Positions 7,767-18,512 of a stretch of DNA of 24,120 nucleotides are shown one piece after another. Where the stretch lies: the NCBI GenBank assembly GCA_002365735.1, contig DEZY01000146.1, forward strand, positions 1 through 24,120, given 5' to 3'. Position 1 is the first letter of the stretch; every line of letters starts with the position of its first letter. The notes below the pieces were generated by a model that ran no database searches, was not told the origin of the DNA, and saw nothing but the letters and a program-made list of their open reading frames with translations. The stretch comes from Actinobacteria bacterium UBA3120. Lineage in GTDB: Bacteria > Actinomycetota > Actinomycetes > S36-B12. Both the position numbers and the translations under genes were made by a program.

Positions 7767-8579
7767 GTGACGGTCTTAGACGACATAATCGCCGGTGTTC
7801 GCGAAGATGTTGCCATGCGCATGGAGCGCACCACCCTTGATCAATTGAAGCAGCGTGCACTCAAGATCCGCGAGGCCCAAGACGTTCAGGCGATTCTTAG
7901 TGGACCTGGTGTGTCTGTGATTGCTGAAGTGAAGAGATCAAGTCCCAGCAAGGGTGTTCTTGCGCAAATCCCGAACCCCGGGTGGCTCGCTGCAGAATAC
8001 GAAGCAGGTGGTGCACACGTCATCAGCGTGCTCACCGAGGAGCGTCGCTTTGGTGGAAGTTTGGCCGACTTGACCGAGGTTCGTGCAGCGGTCGACATTC
8101 CGGTTTTGCGCAAAGACTTTGTGATTGGGAGTTACCAGCTGTGGGAAGCGAAGGCTTACGGAGCGGACATGGTGTTATTGATCGTGGCAGCCCTTGAGCA
8201 AGAAGTTCTGATCTCCCTCATTGAACGAACCAAGAGCTTGGGGCTCACTGCACTCGTCGAAGTTCATGACGAGGAAGAAATTGATCGTGCCCTTGGAGCT
8301 GGAGGCACAGTTATTGGGGTTAATGCTCGAAATTTGAAAACCCTTGAGGTGGATCGATCCACGTTCAGCCGGGTAGTCGAGAAGATTCCCACGTCCTGCA
8401 TTCGAATTGCCGAGTCTGGAGTTCGGGACCATCATGACCTTATGAATTATGCCGATGCGGGAGCAGATGCGGTACTCGTGGGTGAGTCACTTGTGGTGGG
8501 AGGGAACCCTCGGGAGGCGGTGCACGAACTTGTGACTGCTGGGGCGCACCCTTCATGTCGATCTCGAGGCAGGGCATGA
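7767..8579 (+). CDS. trpC: Indole-3-glycerol phosphate synthase
   Basis: TrpC closes the indole ring from CdRP, releasing CO2 and water. The 270-residue protein is monofunctional, with no fused TrpF domain. The catalytic set of the family is visible: Glu54 and Lys56 in [13 protein letters not shown], Lys116 in [10 protein letters not shown], the LVEVHDEEE segment, [12 protein letters not shown], and [11 protein letters not shown] followed by [12 protein letters not shown]. The GTG at 7767 gives the normal N-terminus ([14 protein letters not shown]). Another GTG overlaps at 7765 in a different frame. AAGGT lies about seven bases upstream. The 3' end overlaps trpB by four bases (ATGA). Confidence 0.96.
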   Translation: MTVLDDIIAGVREDVAMRMERTTLDQLKQRALKIREAQDVQAILSGPGVSVIAEVKRSSPSKGVLAQIPNPGWLAAEYEAGGAHVISVLTEERRFGGSLADLTEVRAAVDIPVLRKDFVIGSYQLWEAKAYGADMVLLIVAALEQEVLISLIERTKSLGLTALVEVHDEEEIDRALGAGGTVIGVNARNLKTLEVDRSTFSRVVEKIPTSCIRIAESGVRDHHDLMNYADAGADAVLVGESLVVGGNPREAVHELVTAGAHPSCRSRGRA

Positions 8580-9829
8580 GCACGACCGAAGCCAACCTTG
8601 AGACTGGTCTTCCGGGCCACTACGGCCCCTACGGTGGCAGGTTTGTCCCGGAGGCTCTGACGAGCGCCCTGGATCAATTAGATGCAGCATTTCGCGCCGG
8701 AATCGCTGATCCCGAGTTCACTACCCGGTTAGTCGACCTGGAGCGGGACTACACCGGGCGACCGTCGCCCTTGACTCGCGCACACAGATTTGGCGAGCAT
8801 TGCGGTGGTGCGCGGATTTATTTTAAGCGCGAGGATTTGAATCACACCGGGTCTCATAAAATAAATAATGTATTGGGCCAAGCGCTCTTGGCCCAGCGGA
8901 TGGGTAAAACGCGGATTATTGCAGAGACCGGTGCGGGTCAGCACGGAGTGGCGACAGCGACTGCTGCGGCACTTTTGGGTCTGCAATGCACCGTATACAT
9001 GGGCGCCGAAGACACCAGGCGCCAGGCGCTCAACGTGGCACGAATGAAAATCCTCGGAGCAGAGGTGGTTTCTGTCGCCACCGGCAGCATGACCCTCAAA
9101 GACGCCATCAATGAAGCAATGCGCGACTGGGTGGCCTGCGTTGACGACACCCATTACGTACTGGGAACAGTGACGGGTCCTGCCCCCTTTCCCGAGATGG
9201 TGCGCCACTTTCATTCGGTGATCGGACGCGAGTCACGGGAGCAGATTCTTGCGGTTGAAGGACGTTTACCTGATGCAGTAGCAGCATGTGTGGGTGGTGG
9301 CTCAAATGCCATGGGACTCTTTAGCGGCTTCATTGCTGACCCCGAGGTTCAACTACGGGGATACGAAGCCGGTGGGGACGGGGTGGAAACCGGTCGGCAT
9401 GCCGCAAGATTTGCCGCAGGGAGACCGGGCGTATTGCACGGTGCCCGCACCTACGTCATGCAAGATCAGTGGGGGCAAACAGTGCCTTCGCACTCGATCA
9501 GTGCAGGCCTTGACTACCCAGGGGTCGGACCTGAGCACGCTTGGCTACACGACACGGGTCGAGCGATCTATGAAAGCGTCAACGATTCTGAGGCAATGGA
9601 TGCTTTTGCCCTGTGCTCACGCTCGGAGGGGATCATCCCTGCGATTGAAACCGCACATGGCTTGGCCGGTGTGATTCGACTCGGCAAGGAACTGGGTCCA
9701 GATTCGGTGATCATCTTGAATCTCAGCGGTCGTGGAGATAAAGACGTTGCTACAGCCGCCCGTTGGTTTGGAATCGAACTGGAACACAGTGAATTTGGGG
9801 CCAGCATTGAACTGTCCGAAGGGCGTTAA
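8576..9829 (+). CDS. trpB: Tryptophan synthase beta chain
   Basis: TrpB joins indole and serine to tryptophan with PLP and forms a complex with TrpA. I choose the ATG at 8576, which shares ATGA with the trpC stop and has GAGG and AGGG just upstream. An in-frame ATG at 8555 would add seven residues. From 8576 the protein has 417 residues. Lys95 in HTGSHKINN is the PLP lysine and Glu117 in [10 protein letters not shown] the catalytic glutamate. GGGSNAMG binds the PLP phosphate, and the C-terminal LSGRGDKD is conserved. The N-terminal [12 protein letters not shown] is the usual TrpB1 signature, so this is the canonical form and not TrpB2. Confidence 0.97.
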   Translation: MSTTEANLETGLPGHYGPYGGRFVPEALTSALDQLDAAFRAGIADPEFTTRLVDLERDYTGRPSPLTRAHRFGEHCGGARIYFKREDLNHTGSHKINNVLGQALLAQRMGKTRIIAETGAGQHGVATATAAALLGLQCTVYMGAEDTRRQALNVARMKILGAEVVSVATGSMTLKDAINEAMRDWVACVDDTHYVLGTVTGPAPFPEMVRHFHSVIGRESREQILAVEGRLPDAVAACVGGGSNAMGLFSGFIADPEVQLRGYEAGGDGVETGRHAARFAAGRPGVLHGARTYVMQDQWGQTVPSHSISAGLDYPGVGPEHAWLHDTGRAIYESVNDSEAMDAFALCSRSEGIIPAIETAHGLAGVIRLGKELGPDSVIILNLSGRGDKDVATAARWFGIELEHSEFGASIELSEGR

Positions 9830-9832
9830 CCT

Positions 9833-10633
9833 GTGAGCCCAACCGGCGTCGGCCGAATCGGCTCGGTATTTGCCGAAGCGAAAAGTGAGAATCGGGCGCT
9901 GCTCATTGGCTACCTACCGGCTGGATTTCCCACTTTAGGGGAATCTGTCGCGCTCGTGGAAGCAATGTGTGACGGGGGAGTTGACCTGATCGAGGTGGGG
10001 CTCCCCTATTCCGATCCTTTGATGGACGGACCCGTGATTCAACAGGCGGTGGACCAAGCATTGAGTAACGGCGCAACTCCACAATCAGTGTTAACGGTAG
10101 TTAAGGCGGTTTCCGACCACGGCGTAGTCCCGGTCGTCATGAGTTACTGGAATCCCATTGAACAATTCGGGATTGAAGCATTTGCCCACGAACTGCGGCA
10201 GGCTGGTGGGGCTGGGGTGATCACACCCGATCTCACAATTGAAGAGGGCCAACCGTGGATCGCGGCAGCGGGCAGTCAAGAACTGGCGCCTATTTTTCTG
10301 GTCGCACCCTCTTCTACCAATGAAAGAATCAGCCGGATCGCTCAGGTGACTCAAGGATTTGTCTATGCGGCGTCAACTATGGGTGTAACCGGGGCTCGGG
10401 ACCGGGTAAGCAATATGGCACCGCAATTGGTAGCCCGCGTCCGTGCGTCCACCGACCTACCCATCGCGGTAGGTCTGGGCGTGTCAAATGGTGCCCAAGC
10501 CGCCGAGATCGCCAAATATGCGGACGGGGTAATCGTCGGGTCCGCCTTTGTCACAGCAGCGAACACTGGTGGTGTCGCCGCGGTGCGCCAGCTGGCGAGA
10601 GAACTTGCTGGTGGGGTACGTTTGGCTCGGTAA
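9833..10633 (+). CDS. trpA: Tryptophan synthase alpha chain
   Basis: TrpA cleaves indole glycerol phosphate to indole and glyceraldehyde 3-phosphate and passes indole to TrpB. The 266-residue barrel has the catalytic Glu54 in DLIEVGLPYSDP and Asp65 in LMDGPVIQ. It also shows MSYWNPIEQFG, the loop VYAASTMGVTGAR and the phosphate-binding GVIVGSAFV near the end. The start is a GTG four bases after the trpB stop, with GAAGG upstream. It is the last trp gene of the cluster. trpD, trpF and trpG are absent from the window, with TrpF activity probably supplied by PriA. Confidence 0.96.
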   Translation: MSPTGVGRIGSVFAEAKSENRALLIGYLPAGFPTLGESVALVEAMCDGGVDLIEVGLPYSDPLMDGPVIQQAVDQALSNGATPQSVLTVVKAVSDHGVVPVVMSYWNPIEQFGIEAFAHELRQAGGAGVITPDLTIEEGQPWIAAAGSQELAPIFLVAPSSTNERISRIAQVTQGFVYAASTMGVTGARDRVSNMAPQLVARVRASTDLPIAVGLGVSNGAQAAEIAKYADGVIVGSAFVTAANTGGVAAVRQLARELAGGVRLAR

Positions 10634-10650
10634 AGGCCTTCACATATTCT
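10622..10650 (+). promoter_or_regulatory. Possible promoter for the dsbA-like gene and lgt
   Basis: TTGGCT at 10622-10627 and TATTCT at 10645-10650 are separated by 17 bases, each matching four of six positions of the sigma-70-type consensus. Transcription would start near 10657 and give a leader of roughly 48 bases ending in an AGGAG site. The -35 box lies within the end of trpA. This could separate the dsbA-like/lgt genes from the trp genes; continued transcription from trpA is equally possible. Confidence 0.35.
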
Positions 10651-10704
10651 AATGCTTCAATTTACATGCGATGAGCCGTGAGAGTGCGAATAGGAGCAAC
10701 AGCC

Positions 10705-11505
10705 ATGGGTGAAAAGAGCCGCCGCGAAAGAGCAGCAGAGGCGCGGGGAGTAGCACAAGCGAGCGAGAAACGTCGTGAGCGCACGGTTCGCTTTATTGGT
10801 GGAGCGGCAGTGGTAGTTATCATGGCCGCAATCATCGGGGTGGCGGTCTATGCAAGTAGCAATTCACCCTCCAATGACGCAAGTGGATCACTCGATGGAA
10901 TTGTTCAACCCGATCCGGCTGCAGCTTTACCGGTAGGCGTCCTGGCGGCCGACTCGGCAACCCCCTTTGGGGTGCCCTATGGCAACGGCGGCGCCGATGT
11001 CCCGGTCCTTGAGCTCTGGGAAGACTTCCAGTGCCCGGCCTGCGGCGCGCTTGAGGAGGCAAACGGTGCAGGAATTGAGCAACTGGCAGAAGAAGGTTTA
11101 GTTCAACTCATCTATCGGCCCACCGCCTTTCTTGACGCCAACCTAGGAAATGATTCATCACATCGGGCTGTAGCCGCATGGGGTTGCGCGATCGATGCGG
11201 GAAAGACCCTTGAATTCCATAATGCGGTTTATGCTAACCAGCCAGCCGAAGAGGGCGTCGGGTTTACCGATGAGCAATTCGTGTCCTTTGCATCCGAGTC
11301 CGATCTCGGTGAGGCAGACCTAGCGACCTTCTCGCAATGCGTCACCGACGGTACTTACCTAGCGTGGGCGGCAAACTCCAACCAAGAATTTTCCACATCT
11401 CAAATCGGTGGAACTCCTTCTGGTTTCCTCAACGGTGAAGCCGTTGGCACCGAAGTGTTGGCAGATCCGGTGGCCCTTGCCGACTTAGTCGCGTCGAAGT
11501 CCTAG
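10705..11505 (+). CDS. Membrane-anchored DsbA-like thiol-disulfide protein
   Basis: The ATG at 10705 is preceded by AGGAG with eight bases between, so I prefer it over the in-frame GTG at 10678. The 266-residue protein has a charged cytoplasmic N-terminus (SRRERAAEAR), one membrane helix at about 30-49, and an extracytoplasmic thioredoxin-fold domain. The active site is CPAC at 110-113 in WEDFQCPACG, and GGTPSG supplies the cis-proline loop. Two further cysteines (WGCAID and SQCVTD) could form a structural disulfide. It resembles the Thioredoxin_4/DsbA-like family that lies between trpA and lgt in other actinobacteria. It probably oxidises or isomerises disulfides in exported proteins; substrates are unknown. 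Confidence 0.9.
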   Translation: MGEKSRRERAAEARGVAQASEKRRERTVRFIGGAAVVVIMAAIIGVAVYASSNSPSNDASGSLDGIVQPDPAAALPVGVLAADSATPFGVPYGNGGADVPVLELWEDFQCPACGALEEANGAGIEQLAEEGLVQLIYRPTAFLDANLGNDSSHRAVAAWGCAIDAGKTLEFHNAVYANQPAEEGVGFTDEQFVSFASESDLGEADLATFSQCVTDGTYLAWAANSNQEFSTSQIGGTPSGFLNGEAVGTEVLADPVALADLVASKS

Positions 11506-11523
11506 CGAGTAGTTGCTTCCTCT

Positions 11524-12375
11524 ATGTTGACTTACATTCCTAGCCCGGAGACCGGCGTATGGGATTTGGGCCCGATCCCCCTTCGGGCATACGCCATGTT
11601 TATCGTGCTAGGAATAATCGTTGCTGTCGTCTTAGGAAATAAACGCTATGAGGCACGCGGCGGTCGGCCAGGCGTCATCACCGACATCGCCATTTGGGCG
11701 GTCCCATTTGGAATTGTTGGTGGTCGCCTCTATCACGTCCTCTCCGACTGGCAAATTTATTTCGGGGCGGAGGGTCGAGGATTCGCCGCAGCGTTTCGGA
11801 TTTGGGATGGCGGTTTAGGGATCTGGGGCGCAGTGTTGCTTGGCGCCGTGGGTGCATGGATTGGTGCTCGTCGAAGCGGAGTTGTTTTACCTCCGATCGC
11901 GGACGCGATAGCTCCAGGGATCGCACTTGCCCAAGCAATCGGGCGTTTGGGAAATTATTTCAATCAGGAGCTTTTCGGGTCTCCCACGACATTGCCGTGG
12001 GGCCTGGAGATCTCACCGGCTAATCGGCCGGCGGGGTATGCCGAATATGCAACATTTCATCCTACATTTCTTTATGAGTCCCTGTGGCTGGTCGCACTGG
12101 CGCTAGTGGTGATTTGGGCTGACCGAAGATTCAACCTCGGGCACGGTCGCGCATTTGCACTGTACGTGCTTCTCTACACGGTAGGGCGAGTGTGGATCGA
12201 AGCACTGCGAATTGATTCGGCTAATCACATTCTGGGAGTGCGGCTCAACGTCTGGACGTCAATCCTGGTTGGTCTGGGTGCGTTGGCCTACTTGGTGATT
12301 TCGAGTCGGATTCGCCCCGGCCGGGAAGTTATTGCCTCTCCAGTTGAGGAAATTGAAGTAGAACCGATAGAATAA
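11524..12375 (+). CDS. lgt: Phosphatidylglycerol-prolipoprotein diacylglyceryl transferase
   Basis: Lgt transfers diacylglycerol from phosphatidylglycerol to the lipobox cysteine of prolipoproteins, the first step of lipoprotein maturation, in the cytoplasmic membrane. The 283-residue protein has about seven hydrophobic segments. It shows the Lgt signature GRLGNYFNQELFG, which carries the essential Arg, Asn and Glu, preceded by WDGGLGIWGA and followed by HPTFLYES and GRVWIEALRID. The N-terminal IPSPETGVWDLGPIPLRAYA is typical of actinobacterial forms. The C-terminal tail is short, rich in Glu, Val and Ile, without the long repeats of some relatives. The ATG at 11524 has no good Shine-Dalgarno sequence. 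Position after trpA and the DsbA-like gene is conserved in the phylum. Confidence 0.96.
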   Translation: MLTYIPSPETGVWDLGPIPLRAYAMFIVLGIIVAVVLGNKRYEARGGRPGVITDIAIWAVPFGIVGGRLYHVLSDWQIYFGAEGRGFAAAFRIWDGGLGIWGAVLLGAVGAWIGARRSGVVLPPIADAIAPGIALAQAIGRLGNYFNQELFGSPTTLPWGLEISPANRPAGYAEYATFHPTFLYESLWLVALALVVIWADRRFNLGHGRAFALYVLLYTVGRVWIEALRIDSANHILGVRLNVWTSILVGLGALAYLVISSRIRPGREVIASPVEEIEVEPIE

Positions 12376-12409
12376 GGTTCTCGGGCCAACGTCGTCCCGG
12401 AATTCTCTG

Positions 12410-12419
12410 CAACATGTTG
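12410..12419 (+). promoter_or_regulatory. Palindrome in the gltB upstream region
   Basis: CAACATGTTG is a perfect ten-base inverted repeat in the 117-base gap between lgt and gltB. A related imperfect one, CGACATCATGTTCG, lies at about 12439-12452. Together they could be an operator for nitrogen control of glutamate synthase. They do not match the GlnR or AmtR consensus as I know them, and palindromes of this length also occur by chance. No convincing terminator follows lgt; the only candidate is a CGGG/CCCG stem of four pairs. Confidence 0.25.
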
Positions 12420-12492
12420 AAGTGCCTCTAGCGTGCTCGACATCATGTTCGGGGTGAGTCCGTGTGAAATGTGACGTTGAAGGAGTATGAAA

Positions 12493-15400
12493 ATGGCGAT
12501 TAGCCTGCACCCTAGAGCGCAGGGTCTGTACGACCCGGCACGTGAACATGATGCATGTGGCGTGGCATTTGTAGCTACTCTTACTGGGATCCCCAGCCAT
12601 GACATCGTGGTGAAAGCCCTCAAAGCACTGACTAACCTCGAACACCGAGGCGCGTCCGGTAGCGAACCCGATAGCGGTGACGGGGCTGGGATCTTGTTGC
12701 AGGTGCCCGACCTCTTCTTGCGCAAGAATGTTGACTTTGAGCTACCAGCCGCAGGTGGATACGCTGTTGGCACGGCTTTTTTTGATCAGGGACAAGCGCC
12801 ACTCGCTATGGTTGCGTTAGAAGAGCTTGCGCGCTCAGAAGGCTTAGCGGTTATCGGCTGGCGTCAAGTACCCACCGATGACTCGATGATCGGGGCAACA
12901 GCAAAGTCATGTAAACCGGATTTCTGGCAGTTATTTATTGCCGACCATCTTTCTTCCGGAATTGAACTTGACCGGGCGGTATACGGTTTTCGCAAGCTTG
13001 CCGAACATGATCTGGGGGTGTACTTCTCCTCCCTGTCAAGCCGCACATTGTTGTATAAGGGAATGCTGACCACCGGGCAATTGTCTGGGTTTTTCCCCGA
13101 CCTGACGGATCCTTTAGTGCACAGCGCATTGGCTCTGGTTCACTCCCGTTTTTCCACCAATACATTTCCTTCGTGGCCACTTGCGCACCCGTATCGGCTC
13201 ATTGCCCATAACGGTGAAATCAATACGGTCCGAGGAAATCGAAACTGGATGACCGCGCGCGAGGCTATGTTGACTTCCGATATTTTGCCCGGTGACATGA
13301 CGCGGCTGTTCCCGATCTGTTCGCCGGATGCGAGCGACTCCGCCTCATTTGATGAGGCTCTCGAGCTTTTCCACCTTGGCGGTCGTTCGCTTCCCCATGC
13401 CGTTCTCATGATGATTCCTGAAGCGTGGGAAAACAATCTCAACATGTCGCCGGCGCGACGAGCCTTCTACGAATTCCATGCAACGATTATGGAACCCTGG
13501 GATGGCCCGGCGAATGTGTGTTTCACCGATGGAACGCTGATCGGTGCAGTTCTGGACCGCAACGGCCTTCGACCTGGGCGTTTTTGGGTGTGTGAAGACG
13601 GGCTTGTTGTGCTGGCTTCTGAGACTGGAGTGCTGGACATTGACCCCAGCACCGTTATCCGCAAGGGCAGATTGCAGCCGGGAAAGATGTTCTTGGTTGA
13701 TACTGCAGCGGGGCGGGTGATCGAAGATGAAGAGATAAAAGAATCCCTGGCTGAGGAGCACCCATATCAAGAGTGGTTGGCGCGCGAGTTAATTCATCTT
13801 GAAGCTTTGCCCGAGCGTGAACATATTGTGCACACGCGAGATTCAGTGGCCCGTCGCCAACAAACTTTTGGCTACACGCAGGAGGATTTGCGGCTCATCA
13901 TTGAACCAATGGCAAGAAATGGCACCGAGGCGATTGGCTCAATGGGAACTGATACCCCCATCGCGGCTTTGTCTGATCGTCCGCGCATGCTCTTTGACTA
14001 TTTCAGTCAGCTTTTTGCCCAAGTCACAAATCCACCCCTTGACGCGATCCGTGAGGAAATCGTGACTTCATTGGGCAGCATCATCGGACCGGAGGGGAAT
14101 CTACTTGAGGCATTGCCGGGGCATTGCCGTCAAGTAGTGCTGCCATTTCCGGTCATTGACAACGACGAGCTTGCAAAGATTCTGCATATAAATGCAGATG
14201 GACAACTACCCGAGTTCGCTGCGGCTCGGATCAAAGGTCTCTACAACGTGTATGGCGGTGGAGCTGCACTGGAGAAGCGAATCCTTGAGATCTTTAATGA
14301 AGTTGATGCTTTGATTCGTCAAGGTAAGAGGTTCATTGTTCTCTCCGATCGCGAGAGTAACGCGAGTTTGGCACCAATTCCATCGCTACTTCTGTGCGCG
14401 GCGGTACACCACCACCTGGTGCGCACCAAGAACCGCACCATGATCAGCTTGCTCATCGAAACGGGCGATGTCCGCGAGGTACACCATGTTGCCCTTTTGA
14501 TCGGCTACGGCGCTGCGGCGATTAATCCGTATCTCACCTTAGAAAGTGTCGAGGATTTGGTGCGCCGCAATGTGATTTCAGACATCACCCCCGAGAAAGC
14601 CATGCGCAATGTGATCAAGTCTTTGGGCAAAGGCCTACTCAAGGTGATGTCCAAAATGGGAGTCTCAACCGTGGCTTCGTATCGGGGCGCTCAGATTTTC
14701 GAGGCGATTGGCCTTTCACACGAATTCATTGACGCGTACTTCACCGGTACTACTTCGCAACTGGGTGGAGTGGGGATCGACGTGATTGCCGACGAGAATG
14801 CTGCTCGACACGCCGATGCCTATCCAGTTTCAGGAATCTCGCCCTCGCATCGTACGTTGCGCGATGGTGGCGAGTATCAATGGCGCCGTGAGGGATCACC
14901 GCATCTATTTGACCCCGAGACGGTATTTCGATTGCAACACGCGACAAGGTCAAAACGGTTCGATATTTTTAGCGAGTACACCAGTCGAGTCAACGACCAG
15001 TCGGAACGACTGATGACCTTGCGAGGGCTATTTGAGTTCAATTCCGAACGGCCGGAAATTCCTATTGATGAAGTTGAATCAATTGCGAGCATCGTAAAAA
15101 GGTTTTCAACTGGGGCGATGTCCTATGGATCTATTTCAGCGGAAGCCCACGAGACCCTCGCGATCGCCATGAATCGTCTCGGCGCCAAGTCCAATACGGG
15201 CGAGGGCGGGGAGGACCCGGAGCGCTTTGTGCCCATGAGTAACGGCGACCTCAAGCGCTCGGCGATTAAGCAGGTGGCTTCGGGGCGTTTCGGAGTCACG
15301 AGCGAGTATTTGGTAAACAGTGACGATATTCAAATAAAGATGGCACAAGGGGCTAAGCCGGGCGAGGGCGGTCAACTGCCGGGTTCCAAGGTGTATCCGT

Positions 15401-16998
15401 GGATCGCAAAGACGAGGCACTCAACCCCAGGGGTGACCCTTATTTCACCACCGCCACACCACGACATCTATTCCATTGAAGACTTAGCCCAGTTGATTCA
15501 TGATCTTAAGAACGCCAACTCCGATGCACGTATTCATGTGAAGTTGGTGGCCGAAGTTGGGGTGGGAACGGTCGCTGCGGGAGTTGCCAAAGCGCATGCC
15601 GATGTAATCCTCATTTCTGGGCATGACGGTGGCACCGGTGCTTCGCCACTCACATCGCTGAAGCACGCGGGCGCGCCGTGGGAACTGGGATTAGCTGAAA
15701 CACAGCAGACCCTGCTGCTCAACGGTTTACGTGACCGAGTAGTTGTGCAAACTGATGGCCAACTGAAAACCGGACGGGACGTAGTTATCGCGGCGCTTTT
15801 GGGTGCCGAGGAATTTGGCTTTGCAACAGCGCCACTGGTAGTCATGGGTTGCATCATGATGCGGGTATGCCACCTGGATACCTGTCCGGTTGGGGTAGCA
15901 ACCCAAAACCCAGCCTTGCGCGAGAAGTTTTCTGGCAAGCCGGAGTTCGTGGAGACATTCTTTGAATACATTGCCCAAGAAGTGCGTGTGTTGCTAGCAG
16001 AACTGGGTTTCACCTCACTCGACGAAGCAATTGGTCAAGTTGAAGTGCTCAACATGAACAGGGCCATCACACACTGGAAAGCTGACGGTCTCGACCTGGC
16101 GCCAATATTGCACGTTCCTGATCTTCAGGCGCGCGGGCACCGCCGGCACATGAAGAATCAGGAGCATGGTTTAGAACATGCGCTAGATCAGGAACTAATT
16201 CGGATGAGTGCTGAAGCTTTAGAAACTGGGCTCCCCACCAAGATTGATGTTGAAATTCGAAATGTGAATCGGACCGTTGGCACGATGTTGGGCAGTGAGA
16301 TCACTAAACGCGGCGGGTTGCCCGACGGCACCATCGACATTTCCTTTACCGGATCAGCGGGACAAAGTTTTGGTGCATTCATTCCACAAGGACTCACGCT
16401 TCGACTCACCGGCGATGCGAATGATTATGTCGGAAAGGGACTCTCCGGCGGCCGAATAGTGGTCCATCCGCATAGAAATGCTCCATTTGAGCCCAGCGAG
16501 AACACAATCGCTGGAAATGTGATCGGCTATGGCGCAACATCGGGCGAAATTTTCTTCCGAGGTCGCGTAGGTGAACGCTTCTGTGTGAGAAACTCCGGCG
16601 CGTCTGCGGTCGTCGAGGGGGTCGGAGATCACGGTTGCGAATACATGACCGGTGGCAGGGTGGCCGTGTTGGGGCCGACTGGTCGCAACTTCGGTGCTGG
16701 CATGTCGGGTGGAATCGCTTATCTACTCGACCTTGACCCGACTTTGATCAATCACGACTTGGTCGAGCTCAATCGACTCGATGAGGCAGATGCACAGGAG
16801 TTGTTTAAGTTGGTGTCAGCTCACGTGGAACACACGGAGTCAAGTCGCGGAAGCGAACTTCTTGCCGCCTGGGGTGCTGCAGTGACCCGATTCACAAAAG
16901 TGATACCGCGGGACTACAAACGTGTTCTTGAAATCGAAGCTGACGCACTTAGCCGCGGTGAAGATCCGATGCTAGCAATCATGAGCAGGATTCAATAA
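12493..16998 (+). CDS. gltB: Glutamate synthase, large subunit
   Basis: GltB transfers the amide of glutamine to 2-oxoglutarate, giving two glutamates; electrons come from GltD. I choose ATG 12493 because AGGAG at 12481-12485 lies seven bases before it but only one base before the in-frame ATG at 12487. This gives 1501 residues. Cys22 in EHDACGVAF becomes the N-terminal nucleophile after removal of a 21-residue propeptide. Order: class II glutaminase (to about residue 430), central domain, FMN-binding synthase domain ([13 protein letters not shown] near 880, [16 protein letters not shown]), the [3Fe-4S] cysteines 1120, 1126 and 1131 in [15 protein letters not shown], and the C-terminal beta-helix domain with [13 protein letters not shown]. 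Length is normal. gltD follows after 24 bases. Confidence 0.97.
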   Translation: MAISLHPRAQGLYDPAREHDACGVAFVATLTGIPSHDIVVKALKALTNLEHRGASGSEPDSGDGAGILLQVPDLFLRKNVDFELPAAGGYAVGTAFFDQGQAPLAMVALEELARSEGLAVIGWRQVPTDDSMIGATAKSCKPDFWQLFIADHLSSGIELDRAVYGFRKLAEHDLGVYFSSLSSRTLLYKGMLTTGQLSGFFPDLTDPLVHSALALVHSRFSTNTFPSWPLAHPYRLIAHNGEINTVRGNRNWMTAREAMLTSDILPGDMTRLFPICSPDASDSASFDEALELFHLGGRSLPHAVLMMIPEAWENNLNMSPARRAFYEFHATIMEPWDGPANVCFTDGTLIGAVLDRNGLRPGRFWVCEDGLVVLASETGVLDIDPSTVIRKGRLQPGKMFLVDTAAGRVIEDEEIKESLAEEHPYQEWLARELIHLEALPEREHIVHTRDSVARRQQTFGYTQEDLRLIIEPMARNGTEAIGSMGTDTPIAALSDRPRMLFDYFSQLFAQVTNPPLDAIREEIVTSLGSIIGPEGNLLEALPGHCRQVVLPFPVIDNDELAKILHINADGQLPEFAAARIKGLYNVYGGGAALEKRILEIFNEVDALIRQGKRFIVLSDRESNASLAPIPSLLLCAAVHHHLVRTKNRTMISLLIETGDVREVHHVALLIGYGAAAINPYLTLESVEDLVRRNVISDITPEKAMRNVIKSLGKGLLKVMSKMGVSTVASYRGAQIFEAIGLSHEFIDAYFTGTTSQLGGVGIDVIADENAARHADAYPVSGISPSHRTLRDGGEYQWRREGSPHLFDPETVFRLQHATRSKRFDIFSEYTSRVNDQSERLMTLRGLFEFNSERPEIPIDEVESIASIVKRFSTGAMSYGSISAEAHETLAIAMNRLGAKSNTGEGGEDPERFVPMSNGDLKRSAIKQVASGRFGVTSEYLVNSDDIQIKMAQGAKPGEGGQLPGSKVYPWIAKTRHSTPGVTLISPPPHHDIYSIEDLAQLIHDLKNANSDARIHVKLVAEVGVGTVAAGVAKAHADVILISGHDGGTGASPLTSLKHAGAPWELGLAETQQTLLLNGLRDRVVVQTDGQLKTGRDVVIAALLGAEEFGFATAPLVVMGCIMMRVCHLDTCPVGVATQNPALREKFSGKPEFVETFFEYIAQEVRVLLAELGFTSLDEAIGQVEVLNMNRAITHWKADGLDLAPILHVPDLQARGHRRHMKNQEHGLEHALDQELIRMSAEALETGLPTKIDVEIRNVNRTVGTMLGSEITKRGGLPDGTIDISFTGSAGQSFGAFIPQGLTLRLTGDANDYVGKGLSGGRIVVHPHRNAPFEPSENTIAGNVIGYGATSGEIFFRGRVGERFCVRNSGASAVVEGVGDHGCEYMTGGRVAVLGPTGRNFGAGMSGGIAYLLDLDPTLINHDLVELNRLDEADAQELFKLVSAHVEHTESSRGSELLAAWGAAVTRFTKVIPRDYKRVLEIEADALSRGEDPMLAIMSRIQ

Positions 16999-17022
16999 TG
17001 GCCAAGACATTGAGGAGTTTTT

Positions 17023-18477
17023 ATGGGTGATCCACGTGGATTTCTGACAACGGATCGGGAGCTGCCCAAGCGCCGACCAGTCGATATTCGGATTCGAGAT
17101 TGGCGCGAAGTCTATGAAGACTTCGATGCCCGCGATGTTGAACTTCAAGCCGGCAGGTGCATGGATTGTGGGATTCCGTTTTGCCACGACGGTTGCCCTC
17201 TGGGGAATCTGATCCCGGAATGGAATGAGTTGATATTTGACCGGGACTGGGGGCAAGCAATTGAACGCCTGCATGCAACAAATAATTTTCCAGAGTTCAC
17301 CGGTCGACTGTGCCCAGCGCCGTGTGAGTCCGCTTGCGTTCTTGGCATCAATGAAGACCCGGTAACCATTAAGCAGGTCGAAGTGTCCATTGTGGACCGC
17401 GCATGGGAATCGGGTTGGATCAATCCGGCTCCACCGGAAAGCCTTTCTGGTCGTTCGGTCGCCGTCATTGGCTCGGGCCCCGCCGGACTGGCCGCCGCTC
17501 AACAATTAGCGCGGGCCGGGCACACGGTTGCGGTGTTCGAGCGCGCAGACCGAATCGGTGGCCTCTTGCGATATGGAATTCCGGAGTTCAAAATGGAAAA
17601 GCATCATCTTGATCAACGATTGGGTCAGCTCGAAGCTGAAGGGGTTAAATTCCGTGCAGGAATCGAGATTGGGGTCGATCTGACCGGTTCGGAATTGCGC
17701 CAACGCTATGACGCGATCGTGATCTGCGTGGGCGCAACCGTCGCTCGAGAACTTGAAGTGCCCGGTCGCGACTTTGATGGAATTTATCAAGCCATGGAGT
17801 TCCTTCCCCTTGCCAATCGGGTGCAGGAAGGCGACTTGGAGAAGTCTCCGTATGACGTAGCCGGGAAGCACGTTGTGATCCTTGGCGGTGGCGACACCGG
17901 TGCTGACTGTCTGGGCACCTCACACCGACAAGGGGCGGCAAGTGTGACCCAACTTGAAATTATGCCAAATCCCGGCACCGAACGCAGCGAAGGTGCGCCG
18001 TGGCCGACCTATCCCATGATTTATCGGGTGTCGAGTGCACATGAAGAGGGGGGAGACAGGCTTTTCTCGATGTCAACCCAAAGATTCTTGAGCGAGGACG
18101 GTCAGAAAATTTCGGGAATAGAACTTGCCGAAGTGGAGTTCACGAATGGAAGTTTCGCTGTTATTCCCGGTACCGAGAAAATTCTCAAGGCGGATGTTGT
18201 CCTGCTGGCAATGGGTTTCACCGGGCCAGAACCCGCCCCCTACGTTGAACAGTTGGGTCTCGAACTCGATGCGCGGGGCACTATTAAACGTGACGCAGAT
18301 TTCTTTTCGGGGACGCACGCAGTGTTTGTGGCCGGTGATGCCGGCCGTGGCCAGTCATTGATTGTCTGGGCGATCGCCGAAGGGCGAGCGGCTGCCGCAT
18401 CTGTGGACCAATTCTTAATGGGGTCGACCAACCTTCCTAGTCCGATCTCAGCATTTGATCGACCGTTGGTTGTGTGA
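17023..18477 (+). CDS. gltD: Glutamate synthase, small subunit
   Basis: GltD oxidises NADPH on FAD and passes electrons through iron-sulfur clusters to GltB. The 484-residue protein has N-terminal cysteines 46, 49, 54 and 58 (CMDCGIPFCHDGC) and 97, 101 and 105 (CPAPCESAC) for [4Fe-4S] clusters. The FAD fold is VIGSGPAGLAAAQQLA with an ERADRIGGLLRYGIPEFK stretch. The second dinucleotide site is VVILGGGDTGADC near residue 285. The closing FVAGDAGRGQSLIVWAIAEGR binds FAD. A GAGGAG lies five bases before the ATG. It is cotranscribed with gltB. Related enzymes with the same fold (PreT, AegA) are less likely given the neighbour. Confidence 0.97.
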   Translation: MGDPRGFLTTDRELPKRRPVDIRIRDWREVYEDFDARDVELQAGRCMDCGIPFCHDGCPLGNLIPEWNELIFDRDWGQAIERLHATNNFPEFTGRLCPAPCESACVLGINEDPVTIKQVEVSIVDRAWESGWINPAPPESLSGRSVAVIGSGPAGLAAAQQLARAGHTVAVFERADRIGGLLRYGIPEFKMEKHHLDQRLGQLEAEGVKFRAGIEIGVDLTGSELRQRYDAIVICVGATVARELEVPGRDFDGIYQAMEFLPLANRVQEGDLEKSPYDVAGKHVVILGGGDTGADCLGTSHRQGAASVTQLEIMPNPGTERSEGAPWPTYPMIYRVSSAHEEGGDRLFSMSTQRFLSEDGQKISGIELAEVEFTNGSFAVIPGTEKILKADVVLLAMGFTGPEPAPYVEQLGLELDARGTIKRDADFFSGTHAVFVAGDAGRGQSLIVWAIAEGRAAAASVDQFLMGSTNLPSPISAFDRPLVV

Positions 18478-18512
18478 ACCCTTTGGGAGCATTGTTGTCG
18501 AAGCAACCCATG

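Noticed and set aside
8729..9214. A 161-codon minus-strand open frame inside trpB
   Set aside because: It is antisense to the PLP-lysine region; length alone is not evidence at this GC content.
12377..12402. A possible terminator after lgt (CGGG/CCCG stem)
   Set aside because: Only four pairs with a nine-base loop and no T run.
15534..16013. A 159-codon minus-strand open frame inside gltB
   Set aside because: It is the complement of the conserved synthase domain and iron-sulfur cysteines, with no ribosome site or family resemblance.
16972..17505. A 177-codon minus-strand open frame across the gltB-gltD junction
   Set aside because: It covers the gltD start and cysteine motifs in antisense; no domain or start signal is visible.
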